A DNA stretch of 64,000 nt from Haematococcus lacustris (GCA_030144725.1 JASKMD010000017.1:5003278-5067277); one strand, 5' to 3'. Shown: positions 1 through 12,748, numbered from the stretch's first letter. Translations and numbers: made by a program. The notes: generated by a model not told the origin, from the sequence alone.

Positions 1-3000
1 TCCTCCTTCACCCTGCCCCCTGCCCCTCCTCCTTCACCCTGCCCCCTGCCCCTCCTCCTTCACCCTGCCCCCTGCCCCTCCTCCTTCACCCTGCCCCCTG
101 CCCCTCCTCCTTCACCCTGCCCCCTGCCCCTCCTCCTTCACCCTGCCCCCTGCCCCTCCTCCTTCACCCTGCCCCCTGCCCCTCCTCCTTCACCCTGCCC
201 CCTGCCCCTCCTCCTTCACCCTGCCCCCTGCCCCTCCTCCTTCACCCTGCCCCCTGCCCCTCCTCCTTCACCCTGCCCCCTGCCCCTCCTCCTTCACCCT
301 GCCCCCTGCCCCTCCTCCTTCACCCTGCCCCCTGCCCCTCCTCCTTCACCCTGCCCCCTGCCCCTCCTCCTTCACCCTGCCCCCTGCCCCTCCTCCTTCA
401 CCCTGCCCCCTGCCCCTCCTCCTTCACCCTGCCCCCTGCCCCTCCTCCTTCACCCTGCCCCCTGCCCCTCCTCCTTCACCCTGCCCCCTGCCCCTCCTCC
501 TTCACCCTGCCCCCTGCCCCTCCTCCTTCACCCTGCCCCCTGCCCCTCCTCCTTCACCCTGCCCCCTGCCCCTCCTCCTTCACCCTGCCCCCTGCCCCTC
601 CTCCTTCACCCTGCCCCCTGCCCCTCCTCCTTCACCCTGCCCCCTGCCCCTCCTCCTTCACCCTGCCCCCTGCCCCTCCTCCTTCACCCTGCCCCCTGCC
701 CCTCCTCCTTCACCCTGCCCCCTGCCCCTCCTCCTTCACCCTGCCCCCTGCCCCTCCTCCTTCACCCTGCCCCCTGCCCCTCCTCCTTCACCCTGCCCCC
801 TGCCCCTCCTCCTTCACCCTGCCCCCTGCCCCTCCTCCTTCACCCTGCCCCCTGCCCCTCCTCCTTCACCCTGCCCCCTGCCCCTCCTCCTTCACCCTGC
901 CCCCTGCCCCTCCTCCTTCACCCTGCCCCCTGCCCCTCCTCCTTCACCCTGCCCCCTGCCCCTCCTCCTTCACCCTGCCCCCTGCCCCTCCTCCTTCACC
1001 CTGCCCCCTGCCCCTCCTCCTTCACCCTGCCCCCTGCCCCTCCTCCTTCACCCTGCCCCCTGCCCCTCCTCCTTCACCCTGCCCCCTGCCCCTCCTCCTT
1101 CACCCTGCCCCCTGCCCCTCCTCCTTCACCCTGCCCCCTGCCCCTCCTCCTTCACCCTGCCCCCTGCCCCTCCTCCTTCACCCTGCCCCCTGCCCCTCCT
1201 CCTTCACCCTGCCCCCTGCCCCTCCTCCTTCACCCTGCCCCCTGCCCCTCCTCCTTCACCCTGCCCCCTGCCCCTCCTCCTTCACCCTGCCCCCTGCCCC
1301 TCCTCCTTCACCCTGCCCCCTGCCCCTCCTCCTTCACCCTGCCCCCTGCCCCTCCTCCTTCACCCTGCCCCCTGCCCCTCCTCCTTCACCCTGCCCCCTG
1401 CCCCTCCTCCTTCACCCTGCCCCCTGCCCCTCCTCCTTCACCCTGCCCCCTGCCCCTCCTCCTTCACCCTGCCCCCTGCCCCTCCTCCTTCACCCTGCCC
1501 CCTGCCCCTCCTCCTTCACCCTGCCCCCTGCCCCTCCTCCTTCACCCTGCCCCCTGCCCCTCCTCCTTCACCCTGCCCCCTGCCCCTCCTCCTTCACCCT
1601 GCCCCCTGCCCCTCCTCCTTCACCCTGCCCCCTGCCCCTCCTCCTTCACCCTGCCCCCTGCCCCTCCTCCTTCACCCTGCCCCCTGCCCCTCCTCCTTCA
1701 CCCTGCCCCCTGCCCCTCCTCCTTCACCCTGCCCCCTGCCCCTCCTCCTTCACCCTGCCCCCTGCCCCTCCTCCTTCACCCTGCCCCCTGCCCCTCCTCC
1801 TTCACCCTGCCCCCTGCCCCTCCTCCTTCACCCTGCCCCCTGCCCCTCCTCCTTCACCCTGCCCCCTGCCCCTCCTCCTTCACCCTGCCCCCTGCCCCTC
1901 CTCCTTCACCCTGCCCCCTGCCCCTCCTCCTTCACCCTGCCCCCTGCCCCTCCTCCTTCACCCTGCCCCCTGCCCCTCCTCCTTCACCCTGCCCCCTGCC
2001 CCTCCTCCTTCACCCTGCCCCCTGCCCCTCCTCCTTCACCCTGCCCCCTGCCCCTCCTCCTTCACCCTGCCCCCTGCCCCTCCTCCTTCACCCTGCCCCC
2101 TGCCCCTCCTCCTTCACCCTGCCCCCTGCCCCTCCTCCTTCACCCTGCCCCCTGCCCCTCCTCCTTCACCCTGCCCCCTGCCCCTCCTCCTTCACCCTGC
2201 CCCCTGCCCCTCCTCCTTCACCCTGCCCCCTGCCCCTCCTCCTTCACCCTGCCCCCTGCCCCTCCTCCTTCACCCTGCCCCCTGCCCCTCCTCCTTCACC
2301 CTGCCCCCTGCCCCTCCTCCTTCACCCTGCCCCCTGCCCCTCCTCCTTCACCCTGCCCCCTGCCCCTCCTCCTTCACCCTGCCCCCTGCCCCTCCTCCTT
2401 CACCCTGCCCCCTGCCCCTCCTCCTTCACCCTGCCCCCTGCCCCTCCTCCTTCACCCTGCCCCCTGCCCCTCCTCCTTCACCCTGCCCCCTGCCCCTCCT
2501 CCTTCACCCTGCCCCCTGCCCCTCCTCCTTCACCCTGCCCCCTGCCCCTCCTCCTTCACCCTGCCCCCTGCCCCTCCTCCTTCACCCTGCCCCCTGCCCC
2601 TCCTCCTTCACCCTGCCCCCTGCCCCTCCTCCTTCACCCTGCCCCCTGCCCCTCCTCCTTCACCCTGCCCCCTGCCCCTCCTCCTTCACCCTGCCCCCTG
2701 CCCCTCCTCCTTCACCCTGCCCCCTGCCCCTCCTCCTTCACCCTGCCCCCTGCCCCTCCTCCTTCACCCTGCCCCCTGCCCCTCCTCCTTCACCCTGCCC
2801 CCTGCCCCCTCCTCCTTCACCCTGCCCCCTGCCCCTCCTCCTTCACCCTGCCCCCTGCCCCTCCTCCTTCACCCTGCCCCCTGCCCCTCCTCCTTCACCC
2901 TGCCCCCTGCCCCTCCTCCTTCACCCTGCCCCCTGCCCCCTCCTCCTTCACCCTGCCCCCTGCCCCTCCTCCTTCACCCTGCCCCCTCCCCCTCCTCCTT

Positions 3001-6000
3001 CACCCTGCCCCCTCCCCCTCCTCCTTCACCCTGCCCCCTCCCCCTCCTCCTTCACCCTGCCCCCTCCCCCTCCTCCTTCACCCTGCCCCCTCCCCCTCCT
3101 CCTTCACCCTGCCCCCTGCCCCCTCCTCCTTCACCCTGCCCCCTGCCCCTCCTCCTTCACCCTGCCCCCTGCCCCTCCTCCTTCACCCTGCCCCCTGCCC
3201 CCTCCTCCTTCACCCTGCCCCCTGCCCCCTCCTCCTTCACCCTGCCCCCTGCCCCTCCTCCTTCACCCTGCCCCCTCCCCCTCCTCCTTCACCCTGCCCC
3301 CTGCCCCTCCTCCTTCACCCTGCCCCCTGCCCCTCCTCCTTCACCCTGCCCCCTGCCCCTCCTCCTTCACCCTGCCCCCTCCCCCTCCTCCTTCACCCTG
3401 CCCCCTGCCCCTCCTCCTTCACCCTGCCCCCTGCCCCCTCCTCCTTCACCCTGCCCCCTCCCCCTCCTCCTTCACCCTGCCCCCTGCCCCTCCTCCTTCA
3501 CCCTGCCCCCTGCCCCCTCCTCCTTCACCCTGCCCCCTGCCCCTCCTCCTTCACCCTGCCCCCTCGCCCCTCCTCCTTCACCCTGCCCCCTGCCCCTCCT
3601 CCTTCACCCTGCCCCCTGCCCCTCCTCCTTCACCCTGCCCCCTCCCCCTCCTCCTTCACCCTGCCCCCTGCCCCTCCTCCTTCACCCTGCCCCCTCCCCC
3701 TCCTCCTTCACCCTGCCCCCTGCCCCTCCTCCTTCCCCCTGCCCCCTCCCCCTCCTCCTTCACCCTGCCCCCTGCCCCTCCTCCTTCACCCTGCCCCCTG
3801 CCCCCTCCTCCTTCACCCTGCCCCCCTGCCCCTCCTCCTTCACCCTGCCCCCTGCCCCTCCTCCTTCACCCTGCCCCCTGCCCCTCCTCCTTCACCCTGC
3901 CCCCTGCCCCCTCCTCCTTCACCCTGCCCCCTGCCCCTCCTCCTTCACCCTGCCCCCTGCCCCTCCTCCTTCACCCTGCCCCCTGCCCCTCCTCCTTCAC
4001 CCTGCCCCCTGCCCCTCCTCCTTCACCCTGCCCCCTGCCCCTCCTCCTTCACCCTGCCCCCCTGCCCCTCCTCCTTCACCCTGCCCCCTGCCCCTCCTCC
4101 TTCACCCTGCCCCCTGCCCCCTCCTCCTTCACCCTGCCCCCCTGCCCCTCCTCCTTCACCCTGCCCCCTGCCCCTCCTCCTTCACCCTGCCCCCTGCCCC
4201 TCCTCCTTCACCCTGCCCCCTGCCCCTCCTCCTTCACCCTGCCCCCTGCCCCTCCTCCTTCACCCTGCCCCCTGCCCCTCCTCCTTCACCCTGCCCCCTG
4301 CCCCTCCTCCTTCACCCTGCCCCCTCCCCCTCCTCCTTCACCCTGCCCCCTGCCCCTCCTCCTTCACCCTGCCCCCTGCCCCTCCTCCTTCACCCTGCCC
4401 CCTGCCCCTCCTCCTTCACCCTGCCCCCTGCCCCTCCTCCTTCACCCTGCCCCCTGCCCCTCCTCCTTCACCCTGCCCCCTGCCCCTCCTCCTTCACCCT
4501 GCCCCCTGCCCCTCCTCCTTCACCCTGCCCCCTGCCCCTCCTCCTTCACCCTGCCCCCTGCCCCTCCTCCTTCACCCTGCCCCCTGCCCCTCCTCCTTCA
4601 CCCTGCCCCCTGCCCCTCCTCCTTCACCCTGCCCCCTGCCCCTCCTCCTTCACCCTGCCCCCTGCCCCTCCTCCTTCACCCTGCCCCCTGCCCCTCCTCC
4701 TTCACCCTGCCCCCTGCCCCCTCCTCCTTCACCCTGCCCCCTGCCCCTCCTCCTTCACCCTGCCCCCTGCCCCTCCTCCTTCACCCTGCCCCCTGCCCCT
4801 CCTCCTTCACCCTGCCCCCTGCCCCTCCTCCTTCACCCTGCCCCCTGCCCCCTCCTCCTTCACCCTGCCCCCTGCCCCTCCTCCTTCACCCTGCCCCCTG
4901 CCCCTCCTCCTTCACCCTGCCCCCTGCCCCTCCTCCTTCACCCTGCCCCCTGCCCCTCCTCCTTCACCCTGCCCCCTGCCCCTCCTCCTTCACCCTGCCC
5001 CCTGCCCCTCCTCCTTCACCCTGCCCCCTGCCCCTCCTCCTTCACCCTGCCCCCTGCCCCTCCTCCTTCACCCTGCCCCCTGCCCCCTCCTCCTTCACCC
5101 TGCCCCCTGCCCCTCCTCCTTCACCCTGCCCCCTGCCCCTCCTCCTTCACCCTGCCCCCTGCCCCTCCTCCTTCACCCTGCCCCCTGCCCCTCCTCCTTC
5201 ACCCTGCCCCCTGCCCCTCCTCCTTCACCCTGCCCCCTGCCCCTCCTCCTTCACCCTGCCCCCTGCCCCTCCTCCTTCACCCTGCCCCCTGCCCCTCCTC
5301 CTTCACCCTGCCCCCTGCCCCTCCTCCTTCACCCTGCCCCCTGCCCCTCCTCCTTCACCCTGCCCCCTGCCCCTCCTCCTTCACCCTGCCCCCTGCCCCT
5401 CCTCCTTCACCCTGCCCCCTGCCCCTCCTCCTTCACCCTGCCCCCTGCCCCTCCTCCTTCACCCTGCCCCCTGCCCCTCCTCCTTCACCCTGCCCCCTGC
5501 CCCTCCTCCTTCACCCTGCCCCCTGCCCCTCCTCCTTCACCCTGCCCCCTGCCCCTCCTCCTTCACCCTGCCCCCTGCCCCTCCTCCTTCACCCTGCCCC
5601 CTGCCCCTCCTCCTTCACCCTGCCCCCTGCCCCTCCTCCTTCACCCTGCCCCCTGCCCCTCCTCCTTCACCCTGCCCCCTGCCCCTCCTCCTTCACCCTG
5701 CCCCCTGCCCCTCCTCCTTCACCCTGCCCCCTGCCCCTCCTCCTTCACCCTGCCCCCTGCCCCTCCTCCTTCACCCTGCCCCCTGCCCCTCCTCCTTCAC
5801 CCTGCCCCCTGCCCCTCCTCCTTCACCCTGCCCCCTGCCCCTCCTCCTTCACCCTGCCCCCTGCCCCTCCTCCTTCACCCTGCCCCCTGCCCCTCCTCCT
5901 TCACCCTGCCCCCTGCCCCTCCTCCTTCACCCTGCCCCCTGCCCCTCCTCCTTCACCCTGCCCCCTGCCCCTCCTCCTTCACCCTGCCCCCTGCCCCTCC

Positions 6001-6445
6001 TCCTTCACCCTGCCCCCTGCCCCTCCTCCTTCACCCTGCCCCCTGCCCCTCCTCCTTCACCCTGCCCCCTGCCCCTCCTCCTTCACCCTGCCCCCTGCCC
6101 CTCCTCCTTCACCCTGCCCCCTGCCCCTCCTCCTTCACCCTGCCCCCTGCCCCTCCTCCTTCACCCTGCCCCCCTGCCCCTCCTCCTTCACCCTGCCCCC
6201 TGCCCCTCCTCCTTCACCCTGCCCCCTGCCCCTCCTCCTTCACCCTGCCCCCTGCCCCTCCTCCTCCTTCACCCTGCCCCCTGCCCCTCCTCCTTCACCC
6301 TGCCCCCTGCCCCTCCTCCTTCACCCTGCCCCCTGCCCCTCCTCCTTCACCCTGCCCCCTGCCCCTCCTCCTTCACCCTGCCCCCTGCCCCTCCTCCTTC
6401 ACCCTGCCCCCTGCCCCTCCTCCTTCACCCTGCCCCCTGCCCCCT
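1..6445. repeat. 26-bp minisatellite array, about 247 copies
   Basis: Tandem array of a C-rich 26-bp unit beginning TCCTCCTTCACCCTG and ending in a CCCCTGCCCC run. Copies are nearly identical from 1 to about 2800 and again from about 4750 to the end. The middle (about 2800-4750) carries 27-bp units with an extra C, units with TCCCCC replacing TGCCCC, and single-base indels. One strand is almost pure C/T, the other G/A. The array is cut by the left window edge, so its full length is unknown. It follows directly on a splice donor of the M28 peptidase gene at 6450, so it lies inside an intron of that gene (inference). Confidence 0.97.
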
Positions 6446-6450
6446 CCCAC

Positions 6451-8144
6451 CTTGGGAGCAGACCGCACTGTCGTAGTGTGAGGCCACCAGCAGGGCCGGG
6501 ACGTGCTCCAGGCCCCTGGGGGTCACTGCCAGCACTAGGTTGTCCAGCGCCCTGCAGGGGGCGGCGCCAGCCACTGAGCCACAACACAAACACACCAGCG
6601 GCACAGACAGCGGCAAGGGCAGGGGAGGTGGAAGCAGGGGGTGCAGCAGCTGCAGCAGCAGGGGCGGGGGCGGAGGCAGGGGCAAGGGCTGGGCCCGGGG
6701 CGGGGGGCGGGGGCGCATGGGGGGGGGCGGAGGCAGGGGCAAGGGCTGGGCCCGGGGCGCATGGGGGGGGGCACATGGGGGGGCGGCCTCAGCCGACCTG
6801 TAGGCGTTTGTGAAGTTGATGTGTGTGAAGGACATGGCTGCGGCCCCCGACACCGTTTCCAGGGCCACCTGCAGGGCGCCACCAGCACCAGCACCACACC
6901 AGGCACCTCAGCAGGGGCACTGGGGGGAGGCTGTGCACTACCTAGGTCACGGCAGGCAAGAACCAGCCCTAACCCCCTGCCAGCTGCTCACTTGCATGGA
7001 CGCTTGCATGGACATTTGCATGGACAATAGCATGGGATGTGGGCATGCACAGCATGCATTGCTGCGTCACCCCTGCCCCCACCTCCACATCCAGGTCAGT
7101 CCTGCTGCTGGCCAGCTGCTGCAGCTTGTCCAGCTCAGCGCGCATGTACCGGGTGGCCAGCGCCAGGCCTGGGGACGACACCTGCGGCCGCATGCACACC
7201 ACCTGGCCCCCGGCTGCCTGCTGCCGCCATAGGCCAGCCTGACCTGCAGGGGGGCCTGTGTGACGTCACACACACACACACACACACACCTGACCTGACC
7301 CGGCCTGGCCTGCCTGAGCTGCGCCTTAGTCTAGTCTGGCCCCTCCGGCTCTGCCTGGTTTGACCTGGGCACTGGGGGACCCCTGCTGGCCCCTGTCAGC
7401 CAGGGGGGAGGGGGGCGAGGGGCCTGCTGCTGTCCTCAGTCAACCGGGGGGCCAGGGGCCCCTGCCGCCCCACCTGGCGGTCCCTGATCACGCTGGCCAG
7501 CTGCACCACATGCTGCCGCGCCCGCAGCTCTGAGAACAGGTGAGGAGGAGACTGGGGCAGCACCGGGGGGACGTACTCCACACGCCAGTAGCTGCACAGG
7601 AGGGGGGCCCGGGGGGGAGGGAGCAGGAGGCCAGGGGTAAGGGGGGGGGGGGGTGTCAGGGGGGCCAGGCAGCGCCGCAAGGGGCCTGAGGGGGAGGGCC
7701 AGTCAGGGTGGCCGGGTGGCAGGCAGCCACAGCAGGCAAGGCACAGGGCTGAGGGTGACCTCGGCAGCCACAGCCACTAGCCTGGGTGCTGATCTGCTCA
7801 GGGAAACAGTTAATTCACAACTGTTGAATGAGTTTTGTTTGTCTGCTTAGGGAAACGGGGAATGAAAACAAAATGGCTTAACAGCTCCAGCTCTACAGGC
7901 CGCGGCGGTTGGCGCTCCGAGGGTGTTTTGAGGGGTAGCATTGCGCAATGGAATGCCAGGGCAGCGGAGTTTGGGCTGCGCGGCTGGGATGACCGATGCT
8001 CCTGAGCTTGCGTGGCAGGGCAGGTCCAGCTTGCAACCCAACCCACGTGAAGCCGCAGACGAGCAGCAGGTAGGCCGCGATGATGATTCCAAGCGAGGCG
8101 GGGTTGACCCACACTCGAGGACCGCCGCGGGGCTGGACAGCCAT
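6451..8144 (-). CDS. M28-family zinc metallopeptidase, ERMP1/Fxna-like (5' part)
   Basis: Minus-strand exons 8144-8047, 7591-7474, 7181-7083, 6868-6798 and 6551-6451 join in frame with GT-AG borders to give the first 162 residues; the rest lies beyond the array and the window. The ATG at 8144 is followed by a hydrophobic anchor (about residues 14-35, core IIIAAYLLLVCGF). Then come the segments FSELRARQHVVQLASVIRDRQ, SPGLALATRYMRAELDKL, FTHINFTNAYRALDNLVLAV and LLVASHYDS. They match in order the N-terminal part of ER metallopeptidase 1-type proteins: membrane anchor, amphipathic helices, then the HxD zinc-ligand motif (His154, Asp156). Such proteins are multi-pass ER aminopeptidase-like enzymes; location and substrate here are inferred. 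Intron phases agree at every join. The next intron begins at 6450 and contains the minisatellite. Confidence 0.82.
7266..7290. repeat. (CA)n microsatellite
   Basis: A run of about twelve CA dinucleotides inside the intron between M28 peptidase exons 2 and 3. Simple sequence only. Confidence 0.9.
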
Positions 8145-9056
8145 TGGGCTGGATCAAACACAGCTCGACGCCAAGGTTAGCATCACGACCTGCGTAGCTC
8201 TTCGACGCACGTCACGGAAAGATTTAGACACATGATTTATGTACACTCACGGATATGTATTTACACTCATCCGTCCCCAGCACCACCCAGCACCCCCTCC
8301 CCAAACATTCCACCTCTGTAGCAGATATGATGCGCTGGACGCAAGAGGCGAGTTAGACGCAGGAATCACAGGTGTGGGCCCAGTAGAGGCGCAATTGAAG
8401 CTCTGCCTTGCTTACCCGCATACTGTCTGGGCAGGAAGTAGTGGGGGTAGCAATACACGCAGCACTTGTGATTAGGGCGGTTCCCCCCCCCAGCTAATAT
8501 TATTAGTATCAAAAATAGCAAGCCAACCATATTAGCTCATATTAGCTCCCGATCCTTGTCGCGCCTTCGTTCGCTTTTTAGCGCGATGGCTGTGCTTGGC
8601 GGCGCTGTGGCCCCTGCGCAGCTCGTTGATGATGCGCCGTCGGACGCGCCGTCGCTACGCTCCGTGTCCGCTGGCTTCGGTCTCGAGCTGCCCCGCGCCA
8701 GGGCCTCGACCTCGCCTTTTTAAACCGCCTAAAACGACCCGCGACACCATTATCTACTAAGTAGTAGCGCTACTATGAGCTATTAGGCCATTTTTGGCTC
8801 GGAGCTAATATTAGCGGACACGCCCTACTTGTGATGTGCAACAGTGACTGGCCAGACTGTCGCTATACCAGGTGTGAGTGATAGGCCATGCTACTTGGCA
8901 AGGCCAAGCAGCTGTACCAGGCTCGTGGTCACAACGGGTGTAAAACCAACATCATCAAGCCATGCTGACCATGCTGTCCATGCAGTCATGCACATCATTA
9001 TTCGCATTCAGTAACCTTGGGACCTGACCACGCGTCAGGGCTGATGCCTGTAGGTG
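8145..9056. promoter_or_regulatory. Divergent spacer between M28 peptidase and ARFRP1 genes
   Basis: This 912-bp stretch separates the start codons of two head-to-head genes, so both 5' regions must lie here (inference from position). No TATA box stands out. The central 355 bp are taken up by a hAT-type MITE. I see no convincing open reading frame elsewhere in it. Confidence 0.35.
8473..8827. mobile_element. hAT-type MITE (355 bp) with 8-bp target duplication
   Basis: The element is bounded by exact 8-bp direct repeats CTTGTGAT at 8465-8472 and 8828-8835. Its ends are imperfect inverted repeats, TAGGGCGGTTCC on the left and TAGGGCGTGTCC on the right read inward (10 of 12 match). Inside both ends lies a mirrored CTAATATTA/AGCTAATATTA motif with further AGCT/TATTAG repeats. 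An 8-bp duplication with TAGGG ends is the known signature of hAT DNA transposons. At 355 bp it cannot encode a transposase, so it is non-autonomous. Confidence 0.85.
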
Positions 9057-9843
9057 ATGTTCAGCTTGTTCTTTGGTCTCTATGAGTACCTATTCCGCAA
9101 AGACGTTTACCACATCCTGATTCTGGGCGTGGACAGGGCGGGCAAGACAAATGTGCTGGAGCGCTTCAAGACGCTATACACGCCGTTGGTGGGGTTTGAC
9201 CCCGGAAAGATATTGCCTACGGTGGGGTTGAACGTTGGGCGCCTCGACGCAGCTGGACAGTCGCTGGTGCTTTGGGACCTCGGCGGCCAAACTGGGCTGC
9301 GATCGATCTGGGACAAGTCAGTACATGGCCTCGCCATCTGCCTCCCAGCACCAGCTGCTTCGACACCATACATGCAGACCAGCCTGCGTGCTACATGCAC
9401 CAACTACAGCAACAGTTACACTAGGGGTGAAGCAGGCAAGCAGTCCAGCAGGTTCTGCATCATAACGAATGAGCACATGTAGCAGCCCCATGCTGCACTG
9501 CAGGTACTATGACGAGTCTCACGCCGTCATCTTCGTGGTCGATGCGCATAACCTTGGTCGCTTGGATGAAAGCAAGGCCGCCCTGGATCGAGTGCTAGGC
9601 AGCCGTCAGCTGCAGGGGGCGCCGGTGTTGATCATGGCCAACAAGCAAGACCTGGAGGCAGCCGCCAGCGCGCAGCAGATCTATGATCACCTGGGGGTGG
9701 GCCTGGTGCACAACCGGCCCATCAGGGTGCTGCCGGTGTGTGCGTATACTGGTCAGGGCATGAAGGAGGCCCTGGAGTGGCTCATACAGCTCACCCGCAT
9801 CAGCAACCGCACCCAGCGCCTGCGTGTACGCCAGGCCCGATGA
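9057..9843 (+). CDS. ARFRP1: ADP-ribosylation-factor-related small GTPase (ARFRP1 / yeast Arl3 type)
   Basis: Two exons, 9057-9316 and 9504-9843, give 199 residues. The ATG at 9057 starts MFSLFFGLYEYLFRKD, which lines up with the start of ARFRP1. Visible G-protein motifs are the P-loop GVDRAGKT (24-31), switch-I TVG (Thr55), DLGGQ (74-78), NKQD (133-136) and CAYTG near the C-terminus. Position 2 is Phe, not Gly, so the usual ARF N-myristoylation site is absent, as in ARFRP1. Length and the WDK-YY junction at the intron fit the family. ARFRP1 acts at the trans-Golgi, recruiting the Arl1/golgin system for vesicle traffic (family knowledge). The single intron (9317-9503) has GT-AG borders. Confidence 0.9.
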
Positions 9844-10775
9844 CACCAGGCCCTCCCAGGCTGCCTCCGTCAGGGCCGGCTGCAAGGGCTGCCGGGGGTG
9901 TTGCGGGCGTCAGCTTGAGCAGGCAGGTGTAGGGCCAGGGCCATGACTCGCCAGGGGGTGTGTGGCTCGGGCAGCAGTGCAGGCTGTGGCCCCGTTGGCA
10001 CTGTGTGCAGTACTGTGTGGGGGTGGCCACATGAAGCCAACAAGGGCCACAGCCTGCTTTGCTGTGTCTGGCAGCTGGCACACATGGGCCCACTCACATG
10101 ACCTGGTGTGTCACACTTCTCACTGCCGCAACTGGCGGAAAAAGCACAGGCGACAGTGACGAAGCAAAGCAGCAGCAGCAGCAGCAGCAGTAGCATGACG
10201 TTGCGTGTGGATTGCTGCTTGCATGGTGTTGAGTTTTAATGCATGCATCCCTAGCATGCATGTTTGGGGTAGAACTTGCATCAGCATTGAGGCATCTGCT
10301 CAATAGCTTGGCACAGTTGGGCAACACCGCTAAGGACATAGGCCCTTGCTTTGCAAGGTGAAGAGGCGCACACCAGTGGGTCATGGCATATGGCTAGGGA
10401 GCGTTTTTTGATTAAGTTTATTATTCCCAAGCCATATTTTTCATTGTTTCGAGTTCCCCGATGGCCAAATCTCGTCCAAAGTTAGTTTTAAAACAGACGT
10501 CTCTGAGCATAGAAATAGTTAAGCCTCCCACCCCATTAATGTCGCTTCGAAATCATATGATCCACAGTCAACCGTCTTGGCCACTCTTCTAGTGGCCTCA
10601 TCACTTGACCACGTCATATGGGGCACTGAACCTCGCTGCAGGCAGAAGGTGTGATAGGCGATTAGTTAGACAAGTTGGGGAGGGGGTCCCTGGGCAGGTG
10701 GCTCATGGGCAAGGAGGGCCTGGGCAGGGGCAGGGGGGTGCTGAGCTGGGGGAGGGGAAGGGGGGTTGGGCGTCA
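9844..10775. other. Intergenic, no gene recognised
   Basis: Sequence 3' of the ARFRP1 gene. It contains a short CAG run near 10170-10192 and a small AT-richer patch near 10400-10560. Short open frames on both strands show no recognisable motif. No TGTAA signal was seen close behind the ARFRP1 stop. Confidence 0.5.
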
Positions 10776-11407
10776 CCTGATGGCACCACTGCAGGCCCCG
10801 CACATACTTAGCATGCCGCAGGCTCCAGACTGGGCGCACCAGCCGCTCGATCACCTGGCCTGCTGGGGGTACCCAGTCTGCGGGCCTACGTCGGACATTT
10901 TCCCCCCCGCCGATCCCGCCTCGATTGCGGACCGAATAGGGGGACCGACGCCGACTGATATCGGCCCAGTGTGTCGATGGGGTAAGCTGTCGATTCGATG
11001 GGGGTATCGATTTTTGTGATTTCGAGGCATGATCGAGGCATGTTTCAGGCATGTTCGAGGCATGTTTGAGTCATGTTCGAGGCATCTTTGAGGCAGTTTC
11101 GAGTCAGCTCCATCCATCGATTCGATGGGGGATCGATGCAGGAAACTCATCGATGTTACACTGGCCAAAGTACAAGGCCTAGTGCCAAAGCACAAAGCCT
11201 ACATCCAAAGCAACAGGACTCAAAGCCTGCTGGTCATGCCATGCAGTGTGGCACTAGTACCCTTGTGAGGTGCGCCCTGTGGGCTCAGCTGTAATCCGCT
11301 GTTGGTTGGGCTTCATCAATGACGAGCTGAACGGGTTGGGATGGAACCCTGACAAAAACAATGAGGTGACCTGCTGACTCTAGGCTGTTCGCGCCCTTCC
11401 ACAACTG

Positions 11408-11660
11408 CCGGGGAGGGGGGGGGAGGGGAGGGCCGGGGAAGGGAGGGGAGGGGAGGGGAGGGGAGGGGAGGGGAGGGGAGGGGAGGGGAGGGGAGGGGAG
11501 GGGAGGGGAGGGGAGGGGAGGGGAGGGGAGGGGAGGGGAGGGGAGGGGAGGGTTAGGGGGGGAAGGGTAGGGAGGGAAGGGTAGGGAGGGAAAGGTAGGG
11601 AGGGAGGGAAGGGTAGGGGGGGAAGGGTAGGGAGGGAAGGGTAGGGATGGGGTGGGACAG
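11408..11660. repeat. (GGGGA)n array grading into GGGAGGGAAGGGTA repeats
   Basis: About 30 copies of GGGGA fill 11425-11550. From about 11551 they grade into a less regular GGGAGGGAAGGGTA pattern to about 11650. The region is purine-only on the plus strand and lies inside the TIR element. Open frames across it on the minus strand (Pro-Ser-Leu repeats) are products of the repeat. Confidence 0.92.
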
Positions 11661-12748
11661 GGTAGGGAAGGGGGAAGGAGGCAAGGGGCAGGAGTGTAGG
11701 CGTCAGACCTGCAGCAAGCAAGGAGCGTGCTTACAGTGAGGCTGGCACAACATGCTAGCAGGCTGGCATGACATAGGCACTCACCAGCTGGCATAGGGCA
11801 CTCGCCGGTTGAAGGCTGTTGCCGGCGAGCATGACAGGCAGGTGCGATGACAGTGGTGGAAGGCAGTTGCGATGAAGTGGGGGAAAGCAGGTGCGATGAC
11901 AGACAGGGAGGGTCAGTGGGGGACGGTGACGGGACGGGACGGGAAGGGTGTGACCAGGGAGCCACATACATGCAAAGGGCTAGCCACTCACCGTCTACTG
12001 GGAGGAGGGGGGGGGGGATTGTGTATGCTGAGGACCCTTAACTGAGAGGATGGGAAAGTGACAGGGAAGGATGATGAGGACCCTTCACTAGGTGGGAGGA
12101 TGAGAGAGTGACAAGGAAGGGAGCTGCAAGCGGGATGTTTGGAAGGTGGCGGTAGTGGTGGCGACTGCTATGTCTGGTGACAAGACAAGTCCTGGTTGTA
12201 GCTCATGGCCACAACTCCACATTACCACAAAAGCTCAAGCACTTGCACAAGCAAGAATATGCGCATGTTGAGAAAGCATGACACCGCATCCCCGTTCATC
12301 GGTACCACGCCGTCGCAGACGCATGGATGACAGCGTAGCTAGCTGTCTGTGTGGCGCTGTGTGGTCAGGTTGGCTACGTTAGCTGTGAGCGGGGCTGCGA
12401 GGCTGCGAGGTTGCAAGTCCAGATCGAGATTTGTGTGTCTGGCCACGTTGTGTACGAGCTTCGTAGATGGCTGTACGCCTAACTTCCACGCTGGCTGCCT
12501 AGAGACGGGGCTGCGATGCTGGCTTCATGAATGCTGGATGAATGTATACGTTGCGTGGCAGAGCTATCTGCGTAGATGGCTGCGAGCTCGCCTCTGATGC
12601 TGGCTGCGTGGCTATTTGCGACGTCGTGAGGCGTGGAAGCTGTTTTGGGATGCCAAGTTGGGATGAGTCTCTCTTTTCCTCAATGTCGAACATGTATTTC
12701 AAGTAGCACACGCTTACACTGCCCTCTGTTGGGGGACTCGGCAGCTTT

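Noticed and set aside
1..6445. CRISPR-like array
   Set aside because: Units are directly adjacent with no unique spacers; this is a minisatellite in eukaryotic DNA.
6399..7030. Several Gly/Pro-rich frames on both strands
   Set aside because: They are shadows of G-rich intron sequence between M28 peptidase exons.
11285..11971. 228-codon minus-strand frame with Pro-Ser-Leu repeats
   Set aside because: Product of the GGGGA array inside the TIR element.
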